A stretch of DNA of 18,892 bases from positions 1 through 18,892 of the forward strand of contig CAQKRU010000015.1 of NCBI GenBank assembly GCA_948823415.1, given 5' to 3'. This document shows, piece by piece, positions 1 through 7,234 of this stretch. The DNA comes from an uncultured Eubacteriales bacterium (GTDB taxonomy: Bacteria > Bacillota > Clostridia > Oscillospirales > Acutalibacteraceae). The notes beneath the pieces are model-generated. The model was given only the letters and a program-made list of their open reading frames with translations. It did no database searches and was not told the DNA's origin. The position numbers were made by a program, and so were the translations under genes. Each line of letters starts with the position of its first letter. Within the stretch, counting starts at the first letter, position 1.

Positions 1-996
1 ACGCTGACGAATTTTGGGTACGTTGAGCGGCAGAAGACGGATACATATAAGCTGCAAAGGCGCGGTGGACGGGGCGTTTCGGGCATGAGCTGCCGCGAGG
101 AGGACGTCGCTTCGGAGATGTTCGTGGTGAACAGTCACGACTATGTCATGTTTTTCACGAATTTGGGCAAGACGTATCGCCTGAAATGCTACGAAATTCC
201 GGAGGGCTCGAGGACGTCTAAGGGCACAAATGTGGCGAACTTGCTACCGGTCTTGCCGGAGGAAAAGGTCACCTCGATGATAAAAGTGCCGGCGTTTGAG
301 GAAGAAAAGTTCCTGGTGATGGTCACGAAGGGCGGAATAATCAAGCGGACGCAGCTGAATGCCTATGATTCGGCGAGAAAAAGCGGTCTGATTGCGATTG
401 ACTTGGACGAGGGCGACGAATTGGCGTGGGTTAGCGTTACCGACGGCAGGACGGAGCTTATGGTTGCGACGAAGAAGGGCATGGCTATCCGGTTTAGCGA
501 AACTGATGTGAGGGTAGTTGGCCGTACGGCGCGCGGTGTGAAGGCTATAACGCTTAAGGATGGCGATAGTGTCGTGGGAATGAGCCCTGTTTGTCGCGAA
601 AAGATGGTTCTGACGGTTTCGGAGACGGGTTATGGCAGACTTTCGGACTTTGACGATTATAGGCTTCAAAACCGCGGCGGCAAGGGAATTATAAATTATC
701 ATGTTGCGAAATATGGCGATGTTGCGGCGATAAAGCTGGTTTCGAGCGATGAAGACGTGATTTTGATTGCTGAGAATGGCGTGATTATCAGGATAAAGGC
801 GGATTCGGTTCGAAAGTGTTCGCGGCCTTCTAAGGGAGTGCGCGTTATGAAGATTGCTGACGATAACAAGATCGTTGCGGTTGCTAGCATGGAGCATGAG
901 GATGAGGCTGCGGATATTGATTCTGACACGGCTGGTGGGGAAGAGGTTGTGCAAGAAGACGTGCAGAATGCGGATAATGGCGAAGAGCAGCAATAA
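1..996 (+). CDS. gyrA: DNA gyrase subunit A, C-terminal part (5' truncated by window)
   Basis: The reading frame is open from base 1 and ends at TAA 994-996, so only the C-terminal part is present; the breakage-reunion domain with the active-site Tyr lies outside. What remains is the beta-pinwheel domain that wraps DNA and lets gyrase introduce negative supercoils. The GyrA-box is visible as QRRGGRG (bases 55-75), close to the family form QRRGGKG. Later blades carry repeated signatures of the form F-T-x-x-G and G-x-A-R-G-V-K (for example near 163-186 and 520-546). The last ~30 residues are an acidic, low-complexity tail rich in Glu, Asp and Gln, common in GyrA. It is on the same strand as rpe, 107 bases downstream, but a hairpin at 1053-1076 separates them. 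Identification is confident; the exact family (GyrA rather than ParC) rests on the box and the acidic tail. Confidence 0.95.
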   Translation, partial: TLTNFGYVERQKTDTYKLQRRGGRGVSGMSCREEDVASEMFVVNSHDYVMFFTNLGKTYRLKCYEIPEGSRTSKGTNVANLLPVLPEEKVTSMIKVPAFEEEKFLVMVTKGGIIKRTQLNAYDSARKSGLIAIDLDEGDELAWVSVTDGRTELMVATKKGMAIRFSETDVRVVGRTARGVKAITLKDGDSVVGMSPVCREKMVLTVSETGYGRLSDFDDYRLQNRGGKGIINYHVAKYGDVAAIKLVSSDEDVILIAENGVIIRIKADSVRKCSRPSKGVRVMKIADDNKIVAVASMEHEDEAADIDSDTAGGEEVVQEDVQNADNGEEQQ

Positions 997-1052
997 AGTT
1001 TTAACAAAATTGTGATGTTTTGTTGAAAGTTTTGCGATCGAGAGCAACAATA

Positions 1053-1076
1053 GCGCCCCGCGGTATAGTGGGGCGC
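1053..1076. other. GC-rich hairpin between gyrA and rpe
   Basis: A perfect 7-bp stem, GCGCCCC (1053-1059) with GGGGCGC (1070-1076), encloses a 10-base loop GCGGTATAGT. There is no T-run on either side, so it is not a standard intrinsic terminator. The loop is the exact reverse complement of the loop in the terminator at 14349-14380 (see findings). Confidence 0.6.
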
Positions 1077-1103
1077 GCTATGCAAGAAGGGGGCTGAGGG
1101 TGC

Positions 1104-1748
1104 ATGAAAGTGGCGGCGTCTGTGCTGGCAAGCGATTTTTCCAAGTTGGGCGACGAAGTTGAGAGAGTTTCGCGGTCTGGCGCGGATTTTGTGCATATAG
1201 ATGTGATGGATGGCGTCTTTGTGCGGAATATAACCATGGGACCGGCTATAATTAGAGCAATACGGCCGTGTGCTAGCATTCCGTTTGACGTGCACCTGAT
1301 GATAACTGAGCCTTCGCGGTACTTTGCGGATTTCGCAGAAGCTGGCGCGGATATAATCACGTTCCATGCCGAGGCGGGGAGTAATCTTTTGAGCGCGATA
1401 AACGCCGTGAAATCAACGGGCAAAAAGGTTGGAGTAGCCATAAAGCCCGCGACGATGGTGGATGAGCTTTTGGAGTATTTACCGATGATAGATTTGGCGG
1501 TCGTAATGACGGTTGAACCCGGATTTGGAGGACAACCATTTATGCCAGAGATGATGAGCAAAGTCCGCGCATTGCGGGAAGAAGTCTGCAAACAAGGGCT
1601 TAAGACGCTTATAGAAGTCGACGGCGGAATAACAAAAGAGACCGCCAAAATGGCGGCTCAAAGCGGTGCGGACATCTGTGTGGCGGGGACTAGTATTTTT
1701 AAAAGCAGCGATATGAAGCGTGCGATCGCCGAGATTAAGGGAGTTTAG
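1104..1748 (+). CDS. rpe: Ribulose-phosphate 3-epimerase
   Basis: Interconverts D-ribulose 5-phosphate and D-xylulose 5-phosphate in the cytosolic non-oxidative pentose phosphate pathway. The 214-residue length is normal for this TIM-barrel family. Family motifs are in order: an N-terminal A-S-V-L-A-S-D-F strand; the HIDVMDG block giving metal ligands His31 and Asp33; FDVHLM with His64; the V-E-P-G-F-G-G-Q-x-F phosphate/active-site loop at 137-146; and EVDGG with Asp173, followed by the phosphate-binding V-A-G-T-S-I-F segment. The start is ATG 1104, with a purine-rich ribosome binding site (AGAAGGGGG) about 9 bases upstream. It follows gyrA on the same strand, converges on the mecA-like gene, and a long stem-loop lies between those two. 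No clear sigma-A promoter is visible in the 107-base gap before it. Confidence 0.97.
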   Translation: MKVAASVLASDFSKLGDEVERVSRSGADFVHIDVMDGVFVRNITMGPAIIRAIRPCASIPFDVHLMITEPSRYFADFAEAGADIITFHAEAGSNLLSAINAVKSTGKKVGVAIKPATMVDELLEYLPMIDLAVVMTVEPGFGGQPFMPEMMSKVRALREEVCKQGLKTLIEVDGGITKETAKMAAQSGADICVAGTSIFKSSDMKRAIAEIKGV

Positions 1749-1781
1749 GCGAGGTTTGCGATAAATTTAGGCAAAAATTTG

Positions 1782-1838
1782 GCCGAAAGCAAGGTTACCT
1801 GTGAGTGCTCTGAGGGCAGGCGGGGCCTTGTTTTCGGC
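1782..1838. terminator. Long-stem hairpin between convergent rpe and mecA-like genes
   Basis: GCCGAAAGCAAGG (1782-1794) pairs with CCTTGTTTTCGGC (1826-1838): 13 bp with one G-U. The 31-base interior contains a possible inner CCTG/CAGG pairing. Read on the minus strand the stem is followed by CAAATTTTTG, and on the plus strand by TTGATTATTTTAATTTT, so it plausibly ends both transcripts. The large apical part is more than a simple terminator needs. Confidence 0.55.
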
Positions 1839-1853
1839 TTGATTATTTTAATT

Positions 1854-2432
1854 TTAGGTTAAAAGATATTTTCCGAGCTCCTCTATGGCGCGGTTTTTGA
1901 TAATGACGTTGCCTCTTTCAACCAGTCTGGCGGCGGCAACGGCACTTTTGCCCGCAAAACGCCCGTACTCACTGATGACTGCCAGAAGATTCGATGAAAT
2001 TGCGCCTTTGATGTATAATACCAAAAAATAGGAATTTTTAATTTCTATAATAGAACTATCGAAAAAGCTGAAACGACCGTTGTAGAGGCGTTCAACGAGT
2101 GCAAAGAGAGAATCCGGCGTTTTAAAAAAGAAAGCGAACGGCTTAGATTTATTTTTGATTTTATAAATTTTTCGAGCAGAGTCAAGGCGGTTCGAAAGCA
2201 GCGTGACCAAGACGAAACAGCCGTTGGACTGCGGAATAGCTTCGATTAGGAGCTTTTTGTTGCTGCAGAAAAATCCAATTTCGGATTCGGCTTTGGCTAG
2301 CAGATTATTGATGATTTCTGAAGAAAACTCGTATTTCCAGTTAAGACGGTTAATCGAGACATCCAAAAATTTCAAATCCTCGCTCGAAAGGGCAATCAGC
2401 AGACGGTTCTCGTCGATTTTGTCCAAAATCAT
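1854..2432 (-). CDS. MecA-family adaptor protein (ClpC adaptor-like)
   Basis: The 192-residue product resembles the MecA/YpbH family, which presents substrates such as ComK to the ClpC-ClpP protease in the cytoplasm of Bacillota. The N-terminal half shows the family order: a short beta strand with I-D-E-N at 6-9, the S-S-E-D-L motif at 16-20, a helix with A-K-A-E-S-E-I-G-F at 46-54, then L-L-I-E-A-I-P at 61-67 and a G-C-F-V-L-V-T strand at 71-77. The C-terminal half has the weakly conserved Y-F-L-V-L-Y strand (135-140) and an S-E-Y-G-R-F-A segment (154-160) typical of the ClpC-binding domain. It is slightly shorter than B. subtilis MecA (about 218). Start ATG 2432 has GGGGGTG upstream. It carries its own promoter (2483-2511) and converges on rpe. 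Substrates cannot be read from sequence. Confidence 0.75.
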   Translation of the reverse strand: MILDKIDENRLLIALSSEDLKFLDVSINRLNWKYEFSSEIINNLLAKAESEIGFFCSNKKLLIEAIPQSNGCFVLVTLLSNRLDSARKIYKIKNKSKPFAFFFKTPDSLFALVERLYNGRFSFFDSSIIEIKNSYFLVLYIKGAISSNLLAVISEYGRFAGKSAVAAARLVERGNVIIKNRAIEELGKYLLT

Positions 2433-2482
2433 GACGGCACCCCCGAAAAAAGAAATAGTAAAAAAATTTCGACCTCAATAAT

Positions 2483-2511
2483 ATAATATTATAGAACGGG
2501 CGGGCGTGCAA
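2483..2511 (-). promoter_or_regulatory. Sigma-A-like promoter of the mecA-like gene
   Basis: On the minus strand TTGCAC (2506-2511) and TATTAT (2483-2488) are separated by 17 bases, about 50 bases upstream of the ATG at 2432. A second TATAAT-like hexamer overlaps (2488-2493), but its spacing to this -35 is poor. Confidence 0.55.
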
Positions 2512-2598
2512 GTGGATTTTGCAGAATGGGCGAAAAAGGTTTAAAAAGTCGCAAAAAAACGGAAAATCCGACTAAAACCGGCGCGCGCGAGAAGATAA

Positions 2599-2627
2599 TT
2601 GACAAAAAACGAGGCAAATGGTAAAAT
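2599..2627 (+). promoter_or_regulatory. Sigma-A promoter for the zinc-ribbon membrane protein gene
   Basis: TTGACA (2599-2604) and TAAAAT (2622-2627) have a 17-base spacer, about 52 bases before ATG 2680. An AGGGGG ribosome binding site lies at 2666-2671. Confidence 0.8.
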
Positions 2628-2679
2628 AATAAGCGATTTTTTGAGCAAAAATGCACATTAAAATTAGGGGGATTTAAAA

Positions 2680-3111
2680 ATGTTTTTGATGGGCGGACTG
2701 TTTGGCGCGAGCATGCTGCGAGTTTTGGCGGCTTTGGCGTATAAGGTCTTTTTGTGCATCGCGGTTTATAAGGACGCGATTGAGCATAGTGATCGAAACA
2801 CCGCGCTGTGGACTACGGTTTTGACGGCGATTTTCGGATTTATTCCGGCCGTGGTTTATGCGATTTTCAGGTATCAGAAAGAAAAAGACTTCGTGACGTG
2901 CCGGCATTGCGGGAAGATGGTCTCCAAAAAATATCCGGTGTGCATGTTTTGCAAGCAGCCAACAGGCGACGAATCGGGCCGCAGCTTGATTAGCGAAGAG
3001 GTAAAAAAATATTTGATTTTGGCTGGAGTATTTTTCATCGTGCAATTCGTTTTTGAAGGCATAATCGCGGCATCTGGGGCTCGGCAGGCTATCACATTCA
3101 ACCTGTTTTAG
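2680..3111 (+). CDS. Small membrane protein with a zinc ribbon between TM helices
   Basis: No family recognised. The 143-residue protein has three hydrophobic stretches (about residues 10-30, 43-63 and 111-132). Between the second and third lies a CxxC-x10-CxxC motif (Cys74, Cys77, Cys88, Cys91) in a basic, Lys-rich segment, which looks like a zinc ribbon on the membrane surface. There is no signal-peptide cleavage motif. It has a near-consensus promoter and a good ribosome binding site, so it is almost certainly expressed. It ends 48 bases before the secreted lysozyme gene on the same strand, and no terminator is visible between them, so co-transcription is plausible. The topology and zinc binding are inferences from sequence; the function is unknown. 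Confidence 0.85.
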   Translation: MFLMGGLFGASMLRVLAALAYKVFLCIAVYKDAIEHSDRNTALWTTVLTAIFGFIPAVVYAIFRYQKEKDFVTCRHCGKMVSKKYPVCMFCKQPTGDESGRSLISEEVKKYLILAGVFFIVQFVFEGIIAASGARQAITFNLF

Positions 3112-3159
3112 TAATTATTTTTGCGCATATTACAGATAGTATAATTTTTGGGAGTTAAA

Positions 3160-4761
3160 ATGAGGGGTATTAAAAGGAAGATTTGCGCTGTTTTGTTCGC
3201 GCTGACGCTGATTCTGGCGGGAGCGGGACAAGCTTTTGCAGGGTCGGTGCGAGAATTTACGCTGCACAAAGGGCAATCGATGTTTATTTCTGTAGAACAC
3301 TTGCAGAATTCAGCGATGCTAACATCGGAGAACGATGCAGTAGTGTCGGTTTTGAATGGAGTAATCACTGCAAACTCGGTGGGGGAGGCATTCTGCAAGG
3401 AAGTACGGACCAGTGGGGGAGGAGAAACCCAAGAAAAAAGATTTAAAATAAAGGTTCTGCCGCCAAAGTTGGTACGCTACATATTTGTGGAACCGAATAA
3501 TCCGCGACCTGACGAAGATTTGACGCTAGTAGCGTTTGCAGATGCTGCAGTGGGCCGAGTTAAGTTTTTGGTGACTACAAATTTAGGCCGATTTGAGGCT
3601 ATGGCTGAGGAAAAATGCCCAGACGGAGACTGTTTTATTCACCGAGCGAGGGTAAAACCTAGAGGCTCCGGGAACTTTACGGTGAGAGCGCAGGTGGAGA
3701 GCGGTTCTAATTGGGTGGATGTGCCGGATTGCAGTTTTGATGGGGTTTTTACAGAGCGCTCAGTGGCGAATCCAGCAGAGATGCGTGTTAGCGATAGGTG
3801 CATCGATTACATAAAGGCTAAAGAGGGCTTTAGATCGAAGATTATGGAGGACGGCCTGGCGAAAAACGTCTATGACATCGGCTACGGCAGCGGAGTTCGG
3901 GCTGGGTCGGCTTTTTATAACAACGTCACGCGCGCTGCGGCGCACGCCATGCTTGTGAATCGCCTGAACAACGGCAACTGTTCGCGGGCTCTCAATAATT
4001 TTATTCTGCGCAATGGTTTGAGGGTGTCTCAGAACGAGTTTGATGCGCTTTCGAGCTTTACGTACAACCTGGGCGCCGGCTGGCTGAGCAACTCTAATTT
4101 ACGGATCGTATTTTTGGTTTTTAAAAATACAAATAGTTTAAGCTCGAGTAAGCCTCAAAAAAAGATGACTGGAACGATTATTTCTACAAATGGCCTCCGG
4201 CTGCGGGAGGGGCCTGGCAGGCAAACTGGGACTTTGGCTATTTTGAAGTTTAATGAGCAGGTTGAGGTTTTGAGCGAAAATCGTAACGGTTGGCATCGGG
4301 TAAGGACGAGTGGCGGTTTGGAGGGGTACTGCTTTGCGGAGTTTTTGAGCGTGATTACTGAATATACAAATAGTAATATTGGTGTTGTTGATTCGAGCGA
4401 TGGATTGAGGCTACGAGAGGGTCTGAGCACTGAAAATACTGCGATTTCTGTGATGAAGTTTAATGAACGAGTAGAGGTTTTAAGTGAGAATAATAACGGT
4501 TGGTATAAAGTTCGAACGAGTGGCGGCTTGGTGGGATATTGCGCTGCGCAATTTTTAACAGTCGAGGATTTGGATGTTAGGAATTCTGCGAGCCGAGATG
4601 ACTTTGTAAAGGCGTTTTTAGAGTATAACAAGGCGGGCGGAAGGTTCGTAAGAGGCCTTTTGAACCGGCGGATTGAAGAGCTGCAGATCTATTTTTATGG
4701 CGATTATGCGCGCGATGGAGGGAAAAACAAGTATAATTTTTCGCTACCGGATTATGCATAA
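3160..4761 (+). CDS. Secreted GH24 (phage-type) lysozyme with two SH3 domains inserted in the catalytic domain
   Basis: 533 residues. A signal peptide occupies 1-27 (K/R-rich start, hydrophobic core, cleavage after A-F-A). Residues 29-100 look like a BIG2-type Ig domain and 104-195 like a second Ig-type domain. The GH24 muramidase fold starts at about 212: K-E-G-F-R gives the catalytic Glu222, Asp231 lies 9 residues on, and V-Y-D-I-G-Y-G-S-G has Asp239 where the family has Thr. The helix S-S-F-T-Y-N-L-G-A-G-W ends near 309. Two bacterial SH3 domains then follow (about 337-400 and 407-468). The last GH24 helices resume at 481-512, with N-K-A-G-G-R and G-L-L-N-R-R-x-E-E-L. The predicted role is peptidoglycan cleavage outside the membrane. 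Start ATG 3160 is chosen for GGGAG at 3149-3153 and the signal peptide; an in-frame TTG at 3148 would put that site inside the gene. A terminator follows. Confidence 0.88.
   Translation: MRGIKRKICAVLFALTLILAGAGQAFAGSVREFTLHKGQSMFISVEHLQNSAMLTSENDAVVSVLNGVITANSVGEAFCKEVRTSGGGETQEKRFKIKVLPPKLVRYIFVEPNNPRPDEDLTLVAFADAAVGRVKFLVTTNLGRFEAMAEEKCPDGDCFIHRARVKPRGSGNFTVRAQVESGSNWVDVPDCSFDGVFTERSVANPAEMRVSDRCIDYIKAKEGFRSKIMEDGLAKNVYDIGYGSGVRAGSAFYNNVTRAAAHAMLVNRLNNGNCSRALNNFILRNGLRVSQNEFDALSSFTYNLGAGWLSNSNLRIVFLVFKNTNSLSSSKPQKKMTGTIISTNGLRLREGPGRQTGTLAILKFNEQVEVLSENRNGWHRVRTSGGLEGYCFAEFLSVITEYTNSNIGVVDSSDGLRLREGLSTENTAISVMKFNERVEVLSENNNGWYKVRTSGGLVGYCAAQFLTVEDLDVRNSASRDDFVKAFLEYNKAGGRFVRGLLNRRIEELQIYFYGDYARDGGKNKYNFSLPDYA
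4168..4563 (+). repeat. Tandem SH3-domain coding repeats
   Basis: The two SH3 segments (about 4168-4359 and 4378-4563) are alike in DNA and protein. Shared protein stretches include G-L-R-L-R-E-G, K-F-N-E-x-V-E-V-L-S-E-N, and V-R-T-S-G-G-L-x-G-Y-C. Differences are mostly silent or conservative, so this is a fairly old duplication kept under selection. Confidence 0.85.
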
Positions 4762-4773
4762 TTTTGAATTTTT

Positions 4774-4808
4774 AGAGTTTACAAGCCGTTTTGTGAACTC
4801 TTTTTTCT
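4774..4808 (+). terminator. Intrinsic terminator after the lysozyme gene
   Basis: AGAGTTTACAA (4774-4784) pairs with TTGTGAACTCT (4791-4801) around a 6-base loop, with one G-U pair. It is followed by a T-rich tract from 4801. Confidence 0.85.
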
Positions 4809-4846
4809 TTTTTGGAAAAACTATTTTCTTGTTGAGAATTTTGAGC

Positions 4847-4852
4847 TATAAT
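4847..4852 (+). promoter_or_regulatory. -10 element upstream of the cysteine desulfurase operon
   Basis: A perfect TATAAT sits 40 bases before ATG 4892 and just after the preceding terminator, as expected for a new transcript. No good -35 lies at 16-18 bases, so promoter strength is uncertain. Confidence 0.45.
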
Positions 4853-4891
4853 GTTGGTGGGCGAATTCGCGCGAGGGGCGGGGGTGAGGCG

Positions 4892-6022
4892 ATGAGCGGG
4901 GTTTATCTGGACAACAGCGCGACGACTAGGCCGTGCAAGGCGGCTGTGGACAAAATTGTGGAGGTTCTTAATGGTAATTTCGGGAATCCTTCGTCGTTGC
5001 ACGAAAAGGGATTTGAAGCAGAAAAAGAAGTCGAACGCGCGCGAGAAATTATTGCAAAGAGTTTAAATGCTGGATCTGATGAGATTTTTTTTACATCTGG
5101 AGGCACAGAAGCTAACAATATCGCGATTTTTGGAGCTGTAGATGCAAACAAACGGCGTGGCAATAAGATTGTAACGACATCGGTGGAGCACTCGTCAGTC
5201 TACAACCCCGCGCGGGAACTTGAAAAACAGGGATACGACGTGGTATACTTAAGGCCAGAAGCAACCGGACGAATCTCTATGGCGCAAATCGAGGCGGCCA
5301 TCGACGCGGACACGATTTTGGTGAGCGTGATGATGGTGAACAACGAGGTCGGATCGATTTTTCCCGTAGAGAAAATTAAAAAAGTCATCGAAAAACACGA
5401 GTCACCAGCCGTGCTGCACGTTGACGCGGTTCAGGCGTTCGGGAAGATCTCCGTAGACGTAGAGAAATTAAGGGCGGATCTGGTAACAGTCTCAGCGCAC
5501 AAAATTCACGGGCCAAAGGGCGTAGGGGCGCTGTTCAAACGAAGAGGCGTGCGAGTAACGCCGCGAACCTACGGCGGAGAGCAGCAACAAAAGGTACGCC
5601 CAGGAACAGAGCCGGTCGCGCTAATTGCTGGATTTGGCGCGGCAGTGGAGCAATTTGACCTGGGGTCGCAATATGACAAGGTAAGCCAGCTGAATCGCTA
5701 TTTTAGAGAGAGGCTCGTTGACATTAAGGGAATCAGCGTAAACTCGCCGCAGGACGCTGCTTCGCACATAATTAATATTTCCACAAACGAAATAAAATCG
5801 GAGACGATGCTTCATTTTTTGTCGGCTAGGGGAATCTTTGTTTCGAGCGGTTCTGCATGCGCAAAAGGCAGGCAGAGTCGGGTTTTGAGCGAGATGGGGT
5901 TGCCAGAAAGGCGCATAGATACTGCCTTGAGGATTAGCTTTTCTAAAGACAACACCTGCGCAGACGTTGATGAGCTGCTGCGTCAGCTGAAGATTGGCAT
6001 GGAGACGCTGGCGCATATTTGA
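4892..6022 (+). CDS. Cysteine desulfurase, NifS/IscS-type (partner of ThiI)
   Basis: A PLP enzyme that removes sulfur from L-cysteine as an enzyme persulfide. 376 residues, a normal length for class V aminotransferase-fold desulfurases. Features in order: N-terminal V-Y-L-D-N-S-A-T-T (4-12); F-T-S-G-G-T-E-A-N-N (67-76) cofactor loop; His100 in S-V-E-H-S-S; H-V-D-A-V-Q (176-181) with Asp178; S-A-H-K-I-H-G-P-K-G with Schiff-base Lys204; and S-S-G-S-A-C (318-323) with the nucleophile Cys323. An open frame extends upstream to 4673, but that stretch overlaps the lysozyme gene and the terminator; ATG 4892 begins exactly where the family begins and has GGGGGTGAGG before it. The next gene is thiI, 25 bases away, so its likely job is to charge ThiI with persulfide sulfur for tRNA thiolation. 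Confidence 0.93.
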   Translation: MSGVYLDNSATTRPCKAAVDKIVEVLNGNFGNPSSLHEKGFEAEKEVERAREIIAKSLNAGSDEIFFTSGGTEANNIAIFGAVDANKRRGNKIVTTSVEHSSVYNPARELEKQGYDVVYLRPEATGRISMAQIEAAIDADTILVSVMMVNNEVGSIFPVEKIKKVIEKHESPAVLHVDAVQAFGKISVDVEKLRADLVTVSAHKIHGPKGVGALFKRRGVRVTPRTYGGEQQQKVRPGTEPVALIAGFGAAVEQFDLGSQYDKVSQLNRYFRERLVDIKGISVNSPQDAASHIINISTNEIKSETMLHFLSARGIFVSSGSACAKGRQSRVLSEMGLPERRIDTALRISFSKDNTCADVDELLRQLKIGMETLAHI

Positions 6023-6047
6023 TTGAAAGGGGGAGGCCGCGCGAAAA

Positions 6048-7220
6048 ATGAGAGAAGTGATGTTGATAAAACTTGGCGAGATCGTGCTGAAGGGGCTCAA
6101 CCGAAAAAATTTTGAGGACAAGCTCATACGAAACATCAAGCGAAAAGTCTCGGCACTCGGGGATTTTCAATTGATAAATCTGCAATCGACGATTTACCTG
6201 ATCCCGCAGGGCGAAACTGCCGATTTTGAGCAATTAGAGAAGACCGTCGGCAAAATATTTGGAATATCTCGCTACGCCAGAGCTGCCCAGTGCGACAAGG
6301 ATCTGGCGGCGATAAAAGAGACTGCCGTAGAGTACTTGCGCGAAATTTTGCCAAAATTACGGACGTTTAAAGTCGAGTCAAGACGCAGCGACAAGAGGTT
6401 CGCACTAAAATCTCCGGAAATATCGGCCACCGTGGGAGAGCGCATCCTGGAGGCGTTCCCGAACCTGTCGGTGGACGTGCACAACCCAGATATCACCGTA
6501 ACCGTCGAGGTTCGGGACTTCGGCGCCTATGTGCGGGGCGATTCGCTACTTGGTGCCGGCGGAATCCCCATCGGGACGGGAGGACGATCCGCAGTGCTGA
6601 TTTCTGGCGGAATAGACAGCCCCGTGGCGGCGTGGATGCTTGCAAAACGCGGCGTAGAGCTGGTTGCGATCCACTTTTCAAGCCCGCCGTACACAAGCCT
6701 AAGAGCTGAGCAAAAAGTGGCGTCGTTACTGAAAAAAGTTGCGGAATTTTCAGGGAAAATCACGATGATCACCGTCCCGTTCACAGAGATTCAGGAAGAT
6801 ATCAAGAATTATTGTGACGAGGACTTTTTCACAGTGATCATGCGCCGCTTTATGATGCGGATTTCTGAGATTATCGCAAAAAAATATCGCTGCAAGGCAC
6901 TGATCACGGGCGAAAGCCTGGGACAGGTGGCCAGTCAGACGATGGATGCTATCACTTGCACGAATGATGCTGCAAAAATGCCGATATTTCGGCCTCTAAT
7001 CGGGATGGATAAGGACGAAATAGTAGAAATCGCAAGAAAAATCGAGACATTTGAACTTTCAATTTTGCCGTACGAAGACTGCTGCACAGTATTCACGCCA
7101 AAGCACCCCCGAACTAAGCCGGTGTTGCGCGATGTACAGCAGGAAGAGAGCAAACTTGACTGCGAAAATCTGATTCGGGCGGCGGTTGAGGGCGTAAAAA
7201 TAACTGAGATTTTGGATTAG
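6048..7220 (+). CDS. thiI: tRNA 4-thiouridine synthase ThiI (short form, no rhodanese domain)
   Basis: Adenylates U8 of tRNA and inserts sulfur to form 4-thiouridine; in some bacteria it also takes part in thiazole synthesis. 390 residues: an N-terminal ferredoxin-like region (1-60) and THUMP domain (about 60-165), then the PP-loop ATPase domain with S-G-G-I-D-S at 186-191. Downstream A-L-I-T-G-E-S-L-G-Q-V-A-S-Q-T (284-298) is characteristic of ThiI. P-Y-E-D-C-C (341-346) carries Cys345/346 at the position of the conserved PP-domain Cys. The C-terminal rhodanese domain found in E. coli is absent, as is usual in Bacillota, where a dedicated NifS-type partner supplies sulfur. Start ATG 6048 is preceded by GGGGGAGG; the gene follows the desulfurase by 25 bases and precedes the sortase by 14, indicating one operon. 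Confidence 0.95.
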   Translation: MREVMLIKLGEIVLKGLNRKNFEDKLIRNIKRKVSALGDFQLINLQSTIYLIPQGETADFEQLEKTVGKIFGISRYARAAQCDKDLAAIKETAVEYLREILPKLRTFKVESRRSDKRFALKSPEISATVGERILEAFPNLSVDVHNPDITVTVEVRDFGAYVRGDSLLGAGGIPIGTGGRSAVLISGGIDSPVAAWMLAKRGVELVAIHFSSPPYTSLRAEQKVASLLKKVAEFSGKITMITVPFTEIQEDIKNYCDEDFFTVIMRRFMMRISEIIAKKYRCKALITGESLGQVASQTMDAITCTNDAAKMPIFRPLIGMDKDEIVEIARKIETFELSILPYEDCCTVFTPKHPRTKPVLRDVQQEESKLDCENLIRAAVEGVKITEILD

Positions 7221-7234
7221 AAAAGAGGGGTCGC

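Noticed and set aside
244..1050. Minus-strand frames opposite gyrA and rpe
   Set aside because: They are shadows of the strongly recognised plus-strand genes, with no motifs and no promoter.
3121..3145. TTGCGC and TATAAT as a promoter of the lysozyme gene
   Set aside because: The spacer is 13 bases and the transcript start would fall on the ribosome binding site.
4673..4891. Upstream extension of the cysteine desulfurase frame
   Set aside because: It overlaps the lysozyme gene in another frame and crosses a terminator. ATG 4892 matches the family N-terminus.
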